The notes below the pieces were generated by a model that had not been told where the DNA came from, made no database searches, and saw only the letters and a program-made list of their open reading frames with translations. Positions 1 through 5,161 of a stretch of 5,251 nt of DNA are shown here, one piece after another; position 1 is the first letter of the stretch, and each line of letters starts with the position of its first letter. The DNA is from Candidatus Saccharimonadota bacterium (GTDB lineage: Bacteria > Patescibacteriota > Saccharimonadia > Saccharimonadales > Saccharimonadaceae). Made by a program: the position numbers and the translations under genes. Location of the stretch: positions 1 through 5,251 of the forward strand of contig JAFWKB010000046.1 of NCBI GenBank assembly GCA_017511405.1, given 5' to 3'.

Positions 1-804
1 GGTTTTTTCGGTTTTGCGGACAGGAACACCTTTTGCTTCGGCAAGTTTAGCGGATTTTTCGTCGAGATAAATGTTTTTAAAGAAACTTCCGGCGGACGGG
101 GTGTCTTTCGGATCGGGAAGCTTGTCAGCGCGAATGGCGGAGACGACCTTTCGAATATTGGTTGGGGAATACTCGGTAATATTGTAAGCGTCGAGATATT
201 GTTGAAGAGAATTATAAAACGGAGGTTCGAGGTTCTTCTTTTGGAGGCGAAAAGTTGCGGTCAGGATAAAGAAGCGGCCTTTAGTTTCGCCGGAGTTAAA
301 GATTGAGTGACGATAAGAAAAATCCATTTCGGAGGCAGGAATCTCCACAAATTCATCAAGTAAAGAATCAAAGGCGGAAACACTTTTGAGAGTGTTGGAA
401 ACTTCTTGTCCGTAGGCGCCGATGTTTTGGACAGGAGCAGCGGCGACCGTCCCGGGAATTTTAGACATTGCCTCGACACCGGAGAAGCCTTTGTTCGAGA
501 CAAATTCGACAAAATCATCCCATATTTCTCCGCCGCCAACCTCAATGACGAGTTCTCTGTCGTCTTCCTGAAGAATCTTGTAACCTTTGATGTCGTTTTT
601 AAGTATTACACCGCGAAAGCCAGAGTCAAGGCCAATTGAGTTAGCTCCAAGCCCGAGGAAATAAACTGGGAGATTCTTTTCTTCAGCAAATTCAAAAGCT
701 TCAACGCATTCTTCAGGATTTTCGATTTCAATCAGAAAGTCAGCCGGCCCACCGAGACGCATCGTGGTGAGCTCGGAAAGTTTGACATTTTCACGAATAT
801 TCAT
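1..804 (-). CDS. murB: UDP-N-acetylenolpyruvoylglucosamine reductase (MurB), C-terminus cut by window edge
   Basis: MurB is the cytoplasmic FAD enzyme that uses NADPH to reduce UDP-GlcNAc-enolpyruvate to UDP-N-acetylmuramate in peptidoglycan synthesis. The frame is open for 268 codons from ATG at 804 to the window edge. Family signatures appear in order: N-terminal TTMRLGGPADF (residues 13-23, the FAD-domain entry); a glycine loop LGLGANS (50-56) followed by GFRGVI (62-67); the hallmark IPGTVAAAPVQNIGAYGQE (116-134); FSYRHSIF (162-169) with the substrate-site Tyr-Arg; and KLPDPKDTPSAGSFFKN (228-244), whose Ser240 corresponds to the catalytic proton-donor serine. The late catalytic Glu and the last roughly 70 residues, judged against the E. 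coli length of about 340, lie outside the window. The start fits the family, where the TT..GGPAD motif follows soon after the initiator Met. There is no SD; an extended -10 sits just upstream. The gene lies 19 nt after the 444-aa gene. Oddity: the usual GGGSN loop reads GLGAN. Confidence 0.96.
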   Translation of the reverse strand, partial: MNIRENVKLSELTTMRLGGPADFLIEIENPEECVEAFEFAEEKNLPVYFLGLGANSIGLDSGFRGVILKNDIKGYKILQEDDRELVIEVGGGEIWDDFVEFVSNKGFSGVEAMSKIPGTVAAAPVQNIGAYGQEVSNTLKSVSAFDSLLDEFVEIPASEMDFSYRHSIFNSGETKGRFFILTATFRLQKKNLEPPFYNSLQQYLDAYNITEYSPTNIRKVVSAIRADKLPDPKDTPSAGSFFKNIYLDEKSAKLAEAKGVPVRKTEKT

Positions 805-810
805 TCTTTA

Positions 811-819
811 ATTATAACA
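811..819 (-). promoter_or_regulatory. Extended -10 promoter of murB, predicted leaderless
   Basis: On the minus strand the bases read TGT-TATAAT, a perfect extended -10 (hexamer at 811-816, TGn at 817-819), then TAAAGA and the murB ATG. The seventh base after the hexamer is the A of the ATG, so the expected transcript starts at or next to the start codon. No TTGACA-like -35 is visible at 16-18 nt, which is usual for extended -10 promoters. The element fills most of the 19-nt gap after the upstream stop (TAG, 824-826). Leaderless initiation is an inference from spacing. Confidence 0.6.
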
Positions 820-823
820 CAAT

Positions 824-2158
824 CTAGTGTTTGCGGCGTTTCCTTGAGCTTACGATCAAGGCAACCAGGGTGACCACCGTGTCGATTCGGGCGAGGTCGA
901 GTTTTTTAAGATCGGCGCGAGCGAGGGGCTTTCCAAAAAGGATTTTTCCGATAACTTCACCTTCGGGAGTACGGAGCTCGGCAATGTCAGTCAAGCTGAG
1001 TCTTTCAAAAAACTTTTTGTCTTTAGTAATCCAAAGTGAGCGCGAGGGGGATTCGAGTTTAGTAAGAAGTTCAATATCTTCAGCAGTGATTCCGGAGGCG
1101 GAAGATTCGAAAAGCTTGTTTCCCACAATAATGCCGATATATTGAGTATGAAGATGATCGGAAAGGAAGGAACATACCTCAGAGAGGTTTGCATCAGTAC
1201 CGACAAGGCGGTCGAGCTTACCCACTATGTAGGTTAGGTTAATTTCGCGCAAGGAAGAGAGGGATTGGAAGAAAGAATTGATTTCGATAATAGTCGGAGT
1301 CATAAGAACACCGAGAACGACCATGATAAAGTTGAGGAGGATCACTTCGGAAGTCGGATTGGAAACTTTGAAGAGGGCAGAAAAGACAACGAAGAAAAGA
1401 GCGAAATAGATAATTGTAGCGAGGGAAGCTAGAACGATATAAGAAAGTTTTTTAAGCCAAGAATTAGAAAGGGCGATGACGTGATAACGAAGGACGGCAT
1501 AATAATGAGCAATTAAGTCAGCAGAGAGAAGAAGCGGACCAATCCAAATTAAATCGTAACGAGTCGGGGGAAGCATTACGTCGAAGATTCCGGCGCCAAT
1601 CCCGCCGATGATGAGACCAACAAGAAAGACAAGCCAACCTTTTTTGACGGCGGGAGAAGAAGCGTGGCGAATTCGATAGAGGAGAAGGAGGACAATTGCG
1701 ACGTTTTCTAGACCGAGAATAAGGGAGTAGGCGCTGTAATACCAGAAATCAGAGCGGAGAACAACGGAATTCCCTTCTGAAGAAAGAACAATATCGGAAT
1801 AGAGAACACCTGGGTCATGAATCAAGATGGCGGACATAACGATAGTAATTAGCGTAATGATGCCCGTAATAATGTAGCCGGCTTTATAACCCCAACCAGC
1901 GTAAGCGGCGGCAAAGATATTAAGAGCAAGACCGGAGATATAAATGCCAAAAACGGCGATTCGAGCTTTTTCGTAAGCGTCGGGAGAAACGGTCAAGAAA
2001 ATCATGATTGAAAGTACCCAAGCAAAAACGCCGAAGGCCGTCAGGAGAAACATGAACATATGGAGACGCGAATCTTTCTTGCTTCCAAAAAAAGCAGCAA
2101 TTCCAGAAAGAGCTGCTAAGAAAGAAACGGCGATGAGTAGAATTTTAATTAGCTGCAT
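824..2158 (-). CDS. Polytopic membrane protein, 7TM sensor-like N-terminus with degenerate GAF-like C-terminus, no kinase
   Basis: This 444-aa protein probably sits in the cytoplasmic membrane as a sensor or regulatory protein. Hydrophobic segments are visible near residues 5-24, 34-56, 66-86, 93-113, 139-161, 172-195, 203-222, 236-263 and 271-291. The first seven, ending in HYYAVLRYHVIAL (218-230), resemble the 7TM input domain of some histidine kinases, where an LRY segment follows the last helix. The soluble tail (about 292-444) reads like a worn GAF fold, with strand IGIIVGNKLFESS (341-353) and a closing strand-helix GKILFGKPLARADLKKLDL (404-422). The DHp histidine box and the ATPase N/G boxes are absent, and a stop follows a basic end (SSRKRRKH). 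The ATG at 2158 has AAAAGGAGG only 3 nt upstream. It has its own promoter and lies 19 nt before murB, so it may be cotranscribed with it. Ligand and partner are unknown; a transporter-like role is less likely. Confidence 0.85.
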   Translation of the reverse strand: MQLIKILLIAVSFLAALSGIAAFFGSKKDSRLHMFMFLLTAFGVFAWVLSIMIFLTVSPDAYEKARIAVFGIYISGLALNIFAAAYAGWGYKAGYIITGIITLITIVMSAILIHDPGVLYSDIVLSSEGNSVVLRSDFWYYSAYSLILGLENVAIVLLLLYRIRHASSPAVKKGWLVFLVGLIIGGIGAGIFDVMLPPTRYDLIWIGPLLLSADLIAHYYAVLRYHVIALSNSWLKKLSYIVLASLATIIYFALFFVVFSALFKVSNPTSEVILLNFIMVVLGVLMTPTIIEINSFFQSLSSLREINLTYIVGKLDRLVGTDANLSEVCSFLSDHLHTQYIGIIVGNKLFESSASGITAEDIELLTKLESPSRSLWITKDKKFFERLSLTDIAELRTPEGEVIGKILFGKPLARADLKKLDLARIDTVVTLVALIVSSRKRRKH

Positions 2159-2178
2159 AAGCCTCCTTTTCTGTTTTT

Positions 2179-2207
2179 AGTTTAGCATAAGAAAAAATAT
2201 TAAACAA
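2179..2207 (-). promoter_or_regulatory. Predicted promoter of the 444-aa membrane protein gene
   Basis: On the minus strand a -35-like TTGTTT (2202-2207) is followed by a 17-nt spacer and TAAACT (2179-2184), preceded by TGC, which makes it an extended -10. The match is moderate (3/6 and 4/6) but the spacing is ideal. The predicted start near 2172 gives a leader of about 14 nt that is little more than the SD AAAAGGAGG before the ATG at 2158. The -35 lies immediately beyond the U-tract of the terminator of the preceding gene. Confidence 0.5.
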
Positions 2208-2209
2208 GT

Positions 2210-2236
2210 AAAAACCCTCTGAGACTCAGAGGGTTT
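2210..2236 (-). terminator. Intrinsic terminator of the 367-aa gene
   Basis: A perfect inverted repeat, AAACCCTCTGAG / CTCAGAGGGTTT, with a single central base spans 2212-2236 (about 11 bp of stem with a 3-nt loop when folded). In minus-strand reading it is followed directly by T residues, giving five T in a row at 2214-2210. It begins 7 nt after the TAA at 2244-2246. The plus-strand side has only a short T run, so it is built for minus-strand transcription. Confidence 0.9.
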
Positions 2237-2243
2237 GTTAAAA

Positions 2244-3347
2244 TTAAGACATTGGAATTAAGAAATGGAAGGAGGTCGGAAGGCCGTTGACGTCTGTGAA
2301 GGTCGCGGATTCTACGTTTTTCGTAGGAATGCCTGCGGCCTGCAGCTTCTTGAAGAGAGATTCCGTTGCTTCTTCGAGGGTGGCGAAGGTTTTCATGGGG
2401 AGATAGAAAGAGACAGCCTTGTTGCGTTCTAAGACGAAATGCGTCGCATTTACATCCATAATCAGGAAACCGTTCGGATTCATGAGCCGCCTGAGAGATA
2501 ATAAAATATTCTCCAAGGCAGTATCCCAGATGTAGGTTGCAAAACCAACCATGACGAAAGCATTTGTTCCGATGATTGCCGGCCATATATTCTTGAGCAA
2601 ATCAGCGATGTCGGTATAGATGTATGAAAAGTTGTTTTTTCTGAACGGCAAATCCGCAAGAAGCTTTCCGTAGTTAATGGTAACATCTTTATCTACCAAG
2701 AGAATCTTCTGGTCAGCATCTGGAGTGAAACCAAAATGACGAAGCTCTGGAATCATACCAGCTGGAGCAAAAACGATTCTTTCCGGCTTCTCACGATTGA
2801 GCCATTCGACGGTTTTTTCTCCGCGATCAACGATGGAACCAAACATCGGGTCGGCCATGCTGAGATAGAATGAGATATCAATCTTGGGAATTTTTCTCAT
2901 TTTTCCGGTAAAATCGCGAGCAATTCCATAAGCAAACTCAAGACATTCCGCACGTGGAACTGAATTAACGCGCCAGGGTATGAAGAAATCAGATTCGTAA
3001 ATTGCCTTCTTGGCCACTTTAAGACCCGTAATCTGTTCCATAGCATAGGCCGCAGCGGAATCGGTCTCCATGAGAAAATCATAGAGGGCCGGGTTATTGC
3101 GGACGAGGTTGATAGCTCCTTCGACTGTTTTGTTGAAAAGATCAGCGTCTTCAAGAATGATGTCGGATGCATGTGACTCAATTATCAGGTTTTTCAGAAT
3201 GGTAAGTTCCCTTTCTGAAGGATTTGGCACCAATCCGGCGTCGCGATTCTCAAGGTGCGCGGTTCTCATCCAACCGTACGACCAAGGAGACATCGGCGGG
3301 AGCAACTGACGGAAAAACTTTGAATTCTCATAGACTCTTTTTTCCAT
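2244..3347 (-). CDS. Class I SAM-methyltransferase-like (Rossmann) protein, function unknown
   Basis: This is a 367-aa soluble protein with no signal peptide. The start is set at ATG 3347 because AAAGGAG lies 7 nt upstream; an in-frame ATG at 3371 would add 8 residues, but it overlaps the mRNA 5' hairpin and has no SD. Residues 1-185 look helical. Residues 188-300 look like a Rossmann half of methyltransferase type: strand RIVFAPAGMIPEL (190-202), second strand ending in an acidic loop ILLVDKD (215-221), a YTDIADLL segment (244-251), a hydrophobic strand NAFVMVGFATYIWD (262-275), and a helix then strand LMNPNGFLIMDVN (288-300), typical of the region after motif IV. The canonical glycine-rich motif I (GxGxG) is not present. 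A helical N-terminus plus Rossmann C-terminus recalls nicotianamine-synthase-like proteins, but I cannot show homology. It is a single-gene unit with its own strong promoter and terminator. The substrate is unknown. Confidence 0.8.
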   Translation of the reverse strand: MEKRVYENSKFFRQLLPPMSPWSYGWMRTAHLENRDAGLVPNPSERELTILKNLIIESHASDIILEDADLFNKTVEGAINLVRNNPALYDFLMETDSAAAYAMEQITGLKVAKKAIYESDFFIPWRVNSVPRAECLEFAYGIARDFTGKMRKIPKIDISFYLSMADPMFGSIVDRGEKTVEWLNREKPERIVFAPAGMIPELRHFGFTPDADQKILLVDKDVTINYGKLLADLPFRKNNFSYIYTDIADLLKNIWPAIIGTNAFVMVGFATYIWDTALENILLSLRRLMNPNGFLIMDVNATHFVLERNKAVSFYLPMKTFATLEEATESLFKKLQAAGIPTKNVESATFTDVNGLPTSFHFLIPMS

Positions 3348-3370
3348 TATTAAACTCCTTTCAAGGAACA

Positions 3371-3394
3371 AACTTTTGTTGTCAACAAAAAGTT
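3371..3394 (-). other. 5'-terminal stem-loop / palindrome in the leader of the 367-aa gene
   Basis: The bases form an inverted repeat with core TTTTGTTG-T-CAACAAAA (3374-3390), extended by AAC/GTT on the outside across one bulged base. As minus-strand RNA it would pair 10 bp around a GAC loop. With transcription starting near 3396 it occupies the first 25 or so nucleotides of the mRNA and leaves the SD (about 3355-3361) free. It could protect the mRNA 5' end, or as DNA serve as an operator at the start site. Both roles are inference. Confidence 0.55.
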
Positions 3395-3402
3395 ACATAA
3401 GT

Positions 3403-3431
3403 ATTATATCAGAAAAGATTGTTTTTGGCAA
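3403..3431 (-). promoter_or_regulatory. Strong sigma70-type promoter of the 367-aa gene
   Basis: On the minus strand TTGCCA (3426-3431, 5/6 to consensus) is followed by a 17-nt spacer and a perfect TATAAT (3403-3408) with an upstream TGA, an extended -10. This is the best promoter match in the window. The predicted start near 3396 gives a leader of about 49 nt that opens with a stem-loop. Confidence 0.8.
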
Positions 3432-3485
3432 ATTTAACTAACGAAAGAGGTTTTAATGGAAAATTTAGTCGGCTTTAAAAAAATA

Positions 3486-3674
3486 TCAAAAATCTTCATT
3501 GTCAGCAAAGTCATCATCGTCAAAGTCGTCAGTATCGAAGCCTTTTCGCTTCGACTTATGCTTTTTAAGCATTTTTTCGGTATCGTCAATAAATTCTGCT
3601 TCTCTTGCGGCAACCTCAAGATCATCAGCTTCTTCATCGGAGGGATAGAGCGGATTATGATACGTTGTAGTCAT
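3486..3674 (-). CDS. Small acidic protein of unknown function (62 aa), charge-segmented
   Basis: I do not recognise this family. The 62 residues include 14 Asp and 7 Glu against 6 Lys and 2 Arg. There are three blocks: an acidic helix-prone part (about 13-33, SDEEADDLEVAAREAEFIDD), a basic patch (34-44, KMLKKHKSKRK) and an Asp/Phe tail (45-62) with Phe at 46, 51, 56 and 62. The tail ends in Asp-Phe, which loosely recalls acidic, aromatic protein-docking tails such as that of SSB. It has no membrane segment and is probably cytoplasmic and partly disordered. The gene begins 19 nt after the 397-aa gene and ends in TGA. There is no SD; an extended -10 promoter ends 6 nt before the ATG. The overlapping frames give hydrophobic, unnatural products, which supports this reading. 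A partner-binding or nucleic-acid-related role is only a guess. Confidence 0.75.
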   Translation of the reverse strand: MTTTYHNPLYPSDEEADDLEVAAREAEFIDDTEKMLKKHKSKRKGFDTDDFDDDDFADNEDF

Positions 3675-3680
3675 GGTTTA

Positions 3681-3709
3681 TTGATAGCAAATTTTAAGAT
3701 TTTTGACAA
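3681..3709 (-). promoter_or_regulatory. Predicted promoter of the 62-aa gene, leaderless
   Basis: On the minus strand TTGTCA (3704-3709, 5/6) is followed by a 17-nt spacer and TATCAA (3681-3686, 4/6), preceded by TGC (extended -10). Then come TAAACC and the ATG at 3674, so transcription would start at the ATG. The -35 and part of the spacer lie inside the 3' end of the 397-aa gene. The 6-nt spacing from hexamer to ATG is the same as at murB. Confidence 0.55.
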
Positions 3710-4887
3710 GAAGACATTATGTTTTTTCTAATATCCTCACGCTCTCGCAAGAAATCTTCAACATGCTTTTTAGCGATAGCATTTCCCTGTTTGATAAACA
3801 AAGAAATTTCAATTGTTTTCTTTAAATCTGGTTCTTGAAGGAGTTTGAGCATCTTGTCAGAAATGATATATAGGCGTTTCAAATCCTTCTCGTTTCTTGC
3901 TTGATCAACCAAAATGCAGTATTGATTGAGCAAATCGCTATCAAGAAGCGTGGATTTTGTAACTTTTTCTTCCAGCTCATCAGCAAACCGCGCTGAGCGA
4001 CCTTCGAAATCACCGATATTGAGGTCTTCTTCCGTGAATCCGAGCTTTTTTAGTTCAGGTAATCTATCCGATAAATCGTCAAGACTCTTTAGCCATCCGA
4101 TAGAATCCCTCAAAATAGCAGTATTGTCGCCGTGAATTATTAATTCTGTATTTACAATAGCCCAAGTACTATTAACTCGCGGCCAGAAGATTGAAAAGAC
4201 CTCATCTTTGAACCATTCGTTTAACTCTTCAGGAACAGCAATCCAAATCAAATTTAGAACGTCTCCGGCTGTCCAGAATGTTTGAGGATTGTTTGTGGTT
4301 TTTAGGATATGTTTTACGACAGGATATAGCTCAACGTAATGTTCGTGCTCTTCACTCGATCCGAGATAATAACTAATTTGCTCGTCAGAGAGTTCGTTAT
4401 TCATGATTCTTTTATGGATTTCTGCTCGCGCCTCATCGTCAAATTCTAACCAGGTCGGGTAAACAAAGAGACTGTTGAAGTCCTTCAAATCATCTTTAGT
4501 GACGATTCGTTTTTCCTGAACAGTTAACAAGTCAATAATTGGGGCATGAAGCTTTTCTTCAATGATTTTATCGATTGATTTATGGACTATTTCTCTATTT
4601 TTGTAACTGAATAGCTCGTTTAAGAGCTCGACAATTCCCACCTTACCCAATTTCTCTCCAAGGAGCTTAACCTTGTACCCTATAAGAGCCAGTTCGCCTT
4701 TCTCGGCTTGTTCCTTGGTTAGAGAATATACTCCGCGTTTTTTAGCGCGTATATATATTGATGCGTCTTGCCAGATGACTGGCGAAAATTCTGGCTCGGC
4801 GTCATAGATAGTGTACGCTATCAATTTGGAAGCAAATTTCAAATCGAGCGGATTGTTAAACACTTTTCTGTAATGATATGGTATCAT
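3694..4887 (-). CDS. Hypothetical protein, 397 aa, mainly helical, no recognised domain
   Basis: I do not recognise this protein. It has no signal peptide and no membrane helix and should be cytoplasmic. Most of it reads as charged amphipathic helices, for example 83-120, 150-197 and 300-390, as in scaffold or repeat proteins. Tryptophans at 205, 215, 225 and 235 are spaced exactly ten residues apart, followed by W242. Histidines cluster in SSEEHEHYVELYP (177-189), but no metal site can be claimed. The start at ATG 4887 has AAAGGAGG 3 nt upstream, and the next in-frame Met is far downstream (residue 162). Parts of the gene look more AT-rich by eye than the membrane protein gene, which may point to different ancestry. 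It is preceded by a promoter holding a Fur-box-like repeat and followed after 19 nt by the 62-aa gene, with no terminator between. An enzyme function cannot be assigned. Confidence 0.8.
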   Translation of the reverse strand: MIPYHYRKVFNNPLDLKFASKLIAYTIYDAEPEFSPVIWQDASIYIRAKKRGVYSLTKEQAEKGELALIGYKVKLLGEKLGKVGIVELLNELFSYKNREIVHKSIDKIIEEKLHAPIIDLLTVQEKRIVTKDDLKDFNSLFVYPTWLEFDDEARAEIHKRIMNNELSDEQISYYLGSSEEHEHYVELYPVVKHILKTTNNPQTFWTAGDVLNLIWIAVPEELNEWFKDEVFSIFWPRVNSTWAIVNTELIIHGDNTAILRDSIGWLKSLDDLSDRLPELKKLGFTEEDLNIGDFEGRSARFADELEEKVTKSTLLDSDLLNQYCILVDQARNEKDLKRLYIISDKMLKLLQEPDLKKTIEISLFIKQGNAIAKKHVEDFLREREDIRKNIMSSCQKS

Positions 4888-4906
4888 TTTCCTCCTTTCT
4901 TTTTAA

Positions 4907-4935
4907 AGATTAGCAATGATTTTCATTATTTGCAA
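4907..4935 (-). promoter_or_regulatory. Predicted proximal promoter of the 397-aa gene
   Basis: On the minus strand TTGCAA (4930-4935) is followed by a 17-nt spacer and TAATCT (4907-4912), preceded by TGC (extended -10). The hexamers are moderate, but the spacing and TGn match the other promoters here. Starting near 4900, the leader would be about 13 nt, mostly the SD AAAGGAGG. A second AT-rich -10-like TATAAT on the same strand (4949-4954) with a poor -35 could be an alternative distal start. Confidence 0.45.
4912..4930 (-). promoter_or_regulatory. Fur-box-like inverted repeat inside the promoter spacer
   Basis: The 13-bp repeat AATGA-TTT-TCATT (4915-4927) lies between the -35 and -10 of the 397-aa gene promoter. 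The surrounding 19 bases on the minus strand match the classical Fur-box consensus GATAATGATAATCATTATC at 14 of 19 positions by my alignment. The position would suit repression by blocking RNA polymerase. The region is AT-rich, so chance similarity is possible, and no Fur-family gene is in the window. Confidence 0.35.
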
Positions 4936-5023
4936 GTATGAGCAGAATATTATATATTTAAATAAATTGCGTTAAAATTCGCATTGAGACTCTAACGGGG
5001 TGGATTTTTTTGAGAATATGTAG

Positions 5024-5029
5024 TATAAT
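5024..5029 (+). promoter_or_regulatory. -10 element of the tRNA-Lys promoter
   Basis: A perfect TATAAT ends 10 nt before the mature tRNA 5' end, giving a 5' leader of only a few nucleotides. The -35 is unclear; TGGATT at 5001-5006 has the right 17-nt spacing but is a weak match. Confidence 0.6.
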
Positions 5030-5039
5030 ACGGGAGGTC

Positions 5040-5116
5040 GGTCCGGTAGCTCAGCTGGTTAGAGCACGAGCCTCTTAAGCTTGGTGTCGAGGGTTCGAGT
5101 CCCTCCCGGATCACCA
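5040..5116 (+). tRNA. tRNA-Lys (anticodon CTT), CCA encoded
   Basis: A complete cloverleaf can be folded by hand. The acceptor is GGTCCGG (5040-5046) with CCGGATC (5106-5112), all seven pairs including one G-U. The D stem is GCTC (5049-5052) with GAGC (5062-5065) and a GG in the loop. The anticodon stem is CGAGC (5067-5071) with GCTTG (5079-5083), one G-U, around the loop CTCTTAA, giving anticodon CTT at 5074-5076. The variable loop has 5 nt (5084-5088), and the T arm is GAGGG-TTCGAGT-CCCTC (5089-5105). A73 is at 5113 and the CCA at 5114-5116 is encoded. It reads AAG lysine codons. It is the only plus-strand gene seen, divergent from the 397-aa gene. Confidence 0.97.
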
Positions 5117-5144
5117 ACAGGGGAACCTGTGGAAAACTCAGGTT
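5117..5144 (+). other. Two mutually exclusive short hairpins in the tRNA 3' trailer
   Basis: ACAGG-GGAA-CCTGT (5117-5130) begins directly after the CCA. The alternative AACCTG (5124-5129) pairs with CAGGTT (5139-5144) over a 9-nt loop. Both use the same CCTG, so only one can form at a time. They may affect 3' trimming of the precursor or may be incidental. Confidence 0.3.
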
Positions 5145-5161
5145 CGAAGATGAAATTAAAT

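Noticed and set aside
261..639. Overlapping ORFs of 94 codons (minus) and 77 codons (plus) within murB
   Set aside because: The murB frame carries every family motif through this stretch; these are readings of other frames.
831..1145. Plus-strand ORF of 104 codons opposite the membrane protein gene
   Set aside because: It is Arg/Ser-rich antisense translation of a real gene with clear domain features; no SD or promoter supports it.
2200..3309. Several ORFs of 68-128 codons in other frames within the 367-aa gene
   Set aside because: They are out-of-frame or antisense shadows, and one runs through the terminator hairpin; none has its own SD.
3348..3371. Upstream in-frame ATG giving 8 extra residues on the methyltransferase-like protein
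   Set aside because: It has no SD, overlaps the edge of the 5' hairpin, and would place the good SD AAAGGAG inside the coding region. The ATG at 3347 has that SD at 7-nt spacing.
3432..3485. A terminator after the 62-aa gene
   Set aside because: No GC-containing stem followed by a T run is visible; only a distant 5-bp ACTAA/TTAGT pairing was found.
3456..3731. Plus-strand ORF of 91 codons with an SD-like AAAGAGG upstream
   Set aside because: It is antisense to the 62-aa acidic gene and runs into the end of the 397-aa gene. Its Ile/Val/Phe-rich product is what an antisense reading of Asp and Lys codons would give. The possible promoter is kept as a finding, but the protein is not called.
3926..4135. 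Plus-strand ORF of 69 codons opposite the 397-aa gene
   Set aside because: It is a Ser-rich antisense reading with no start signals.
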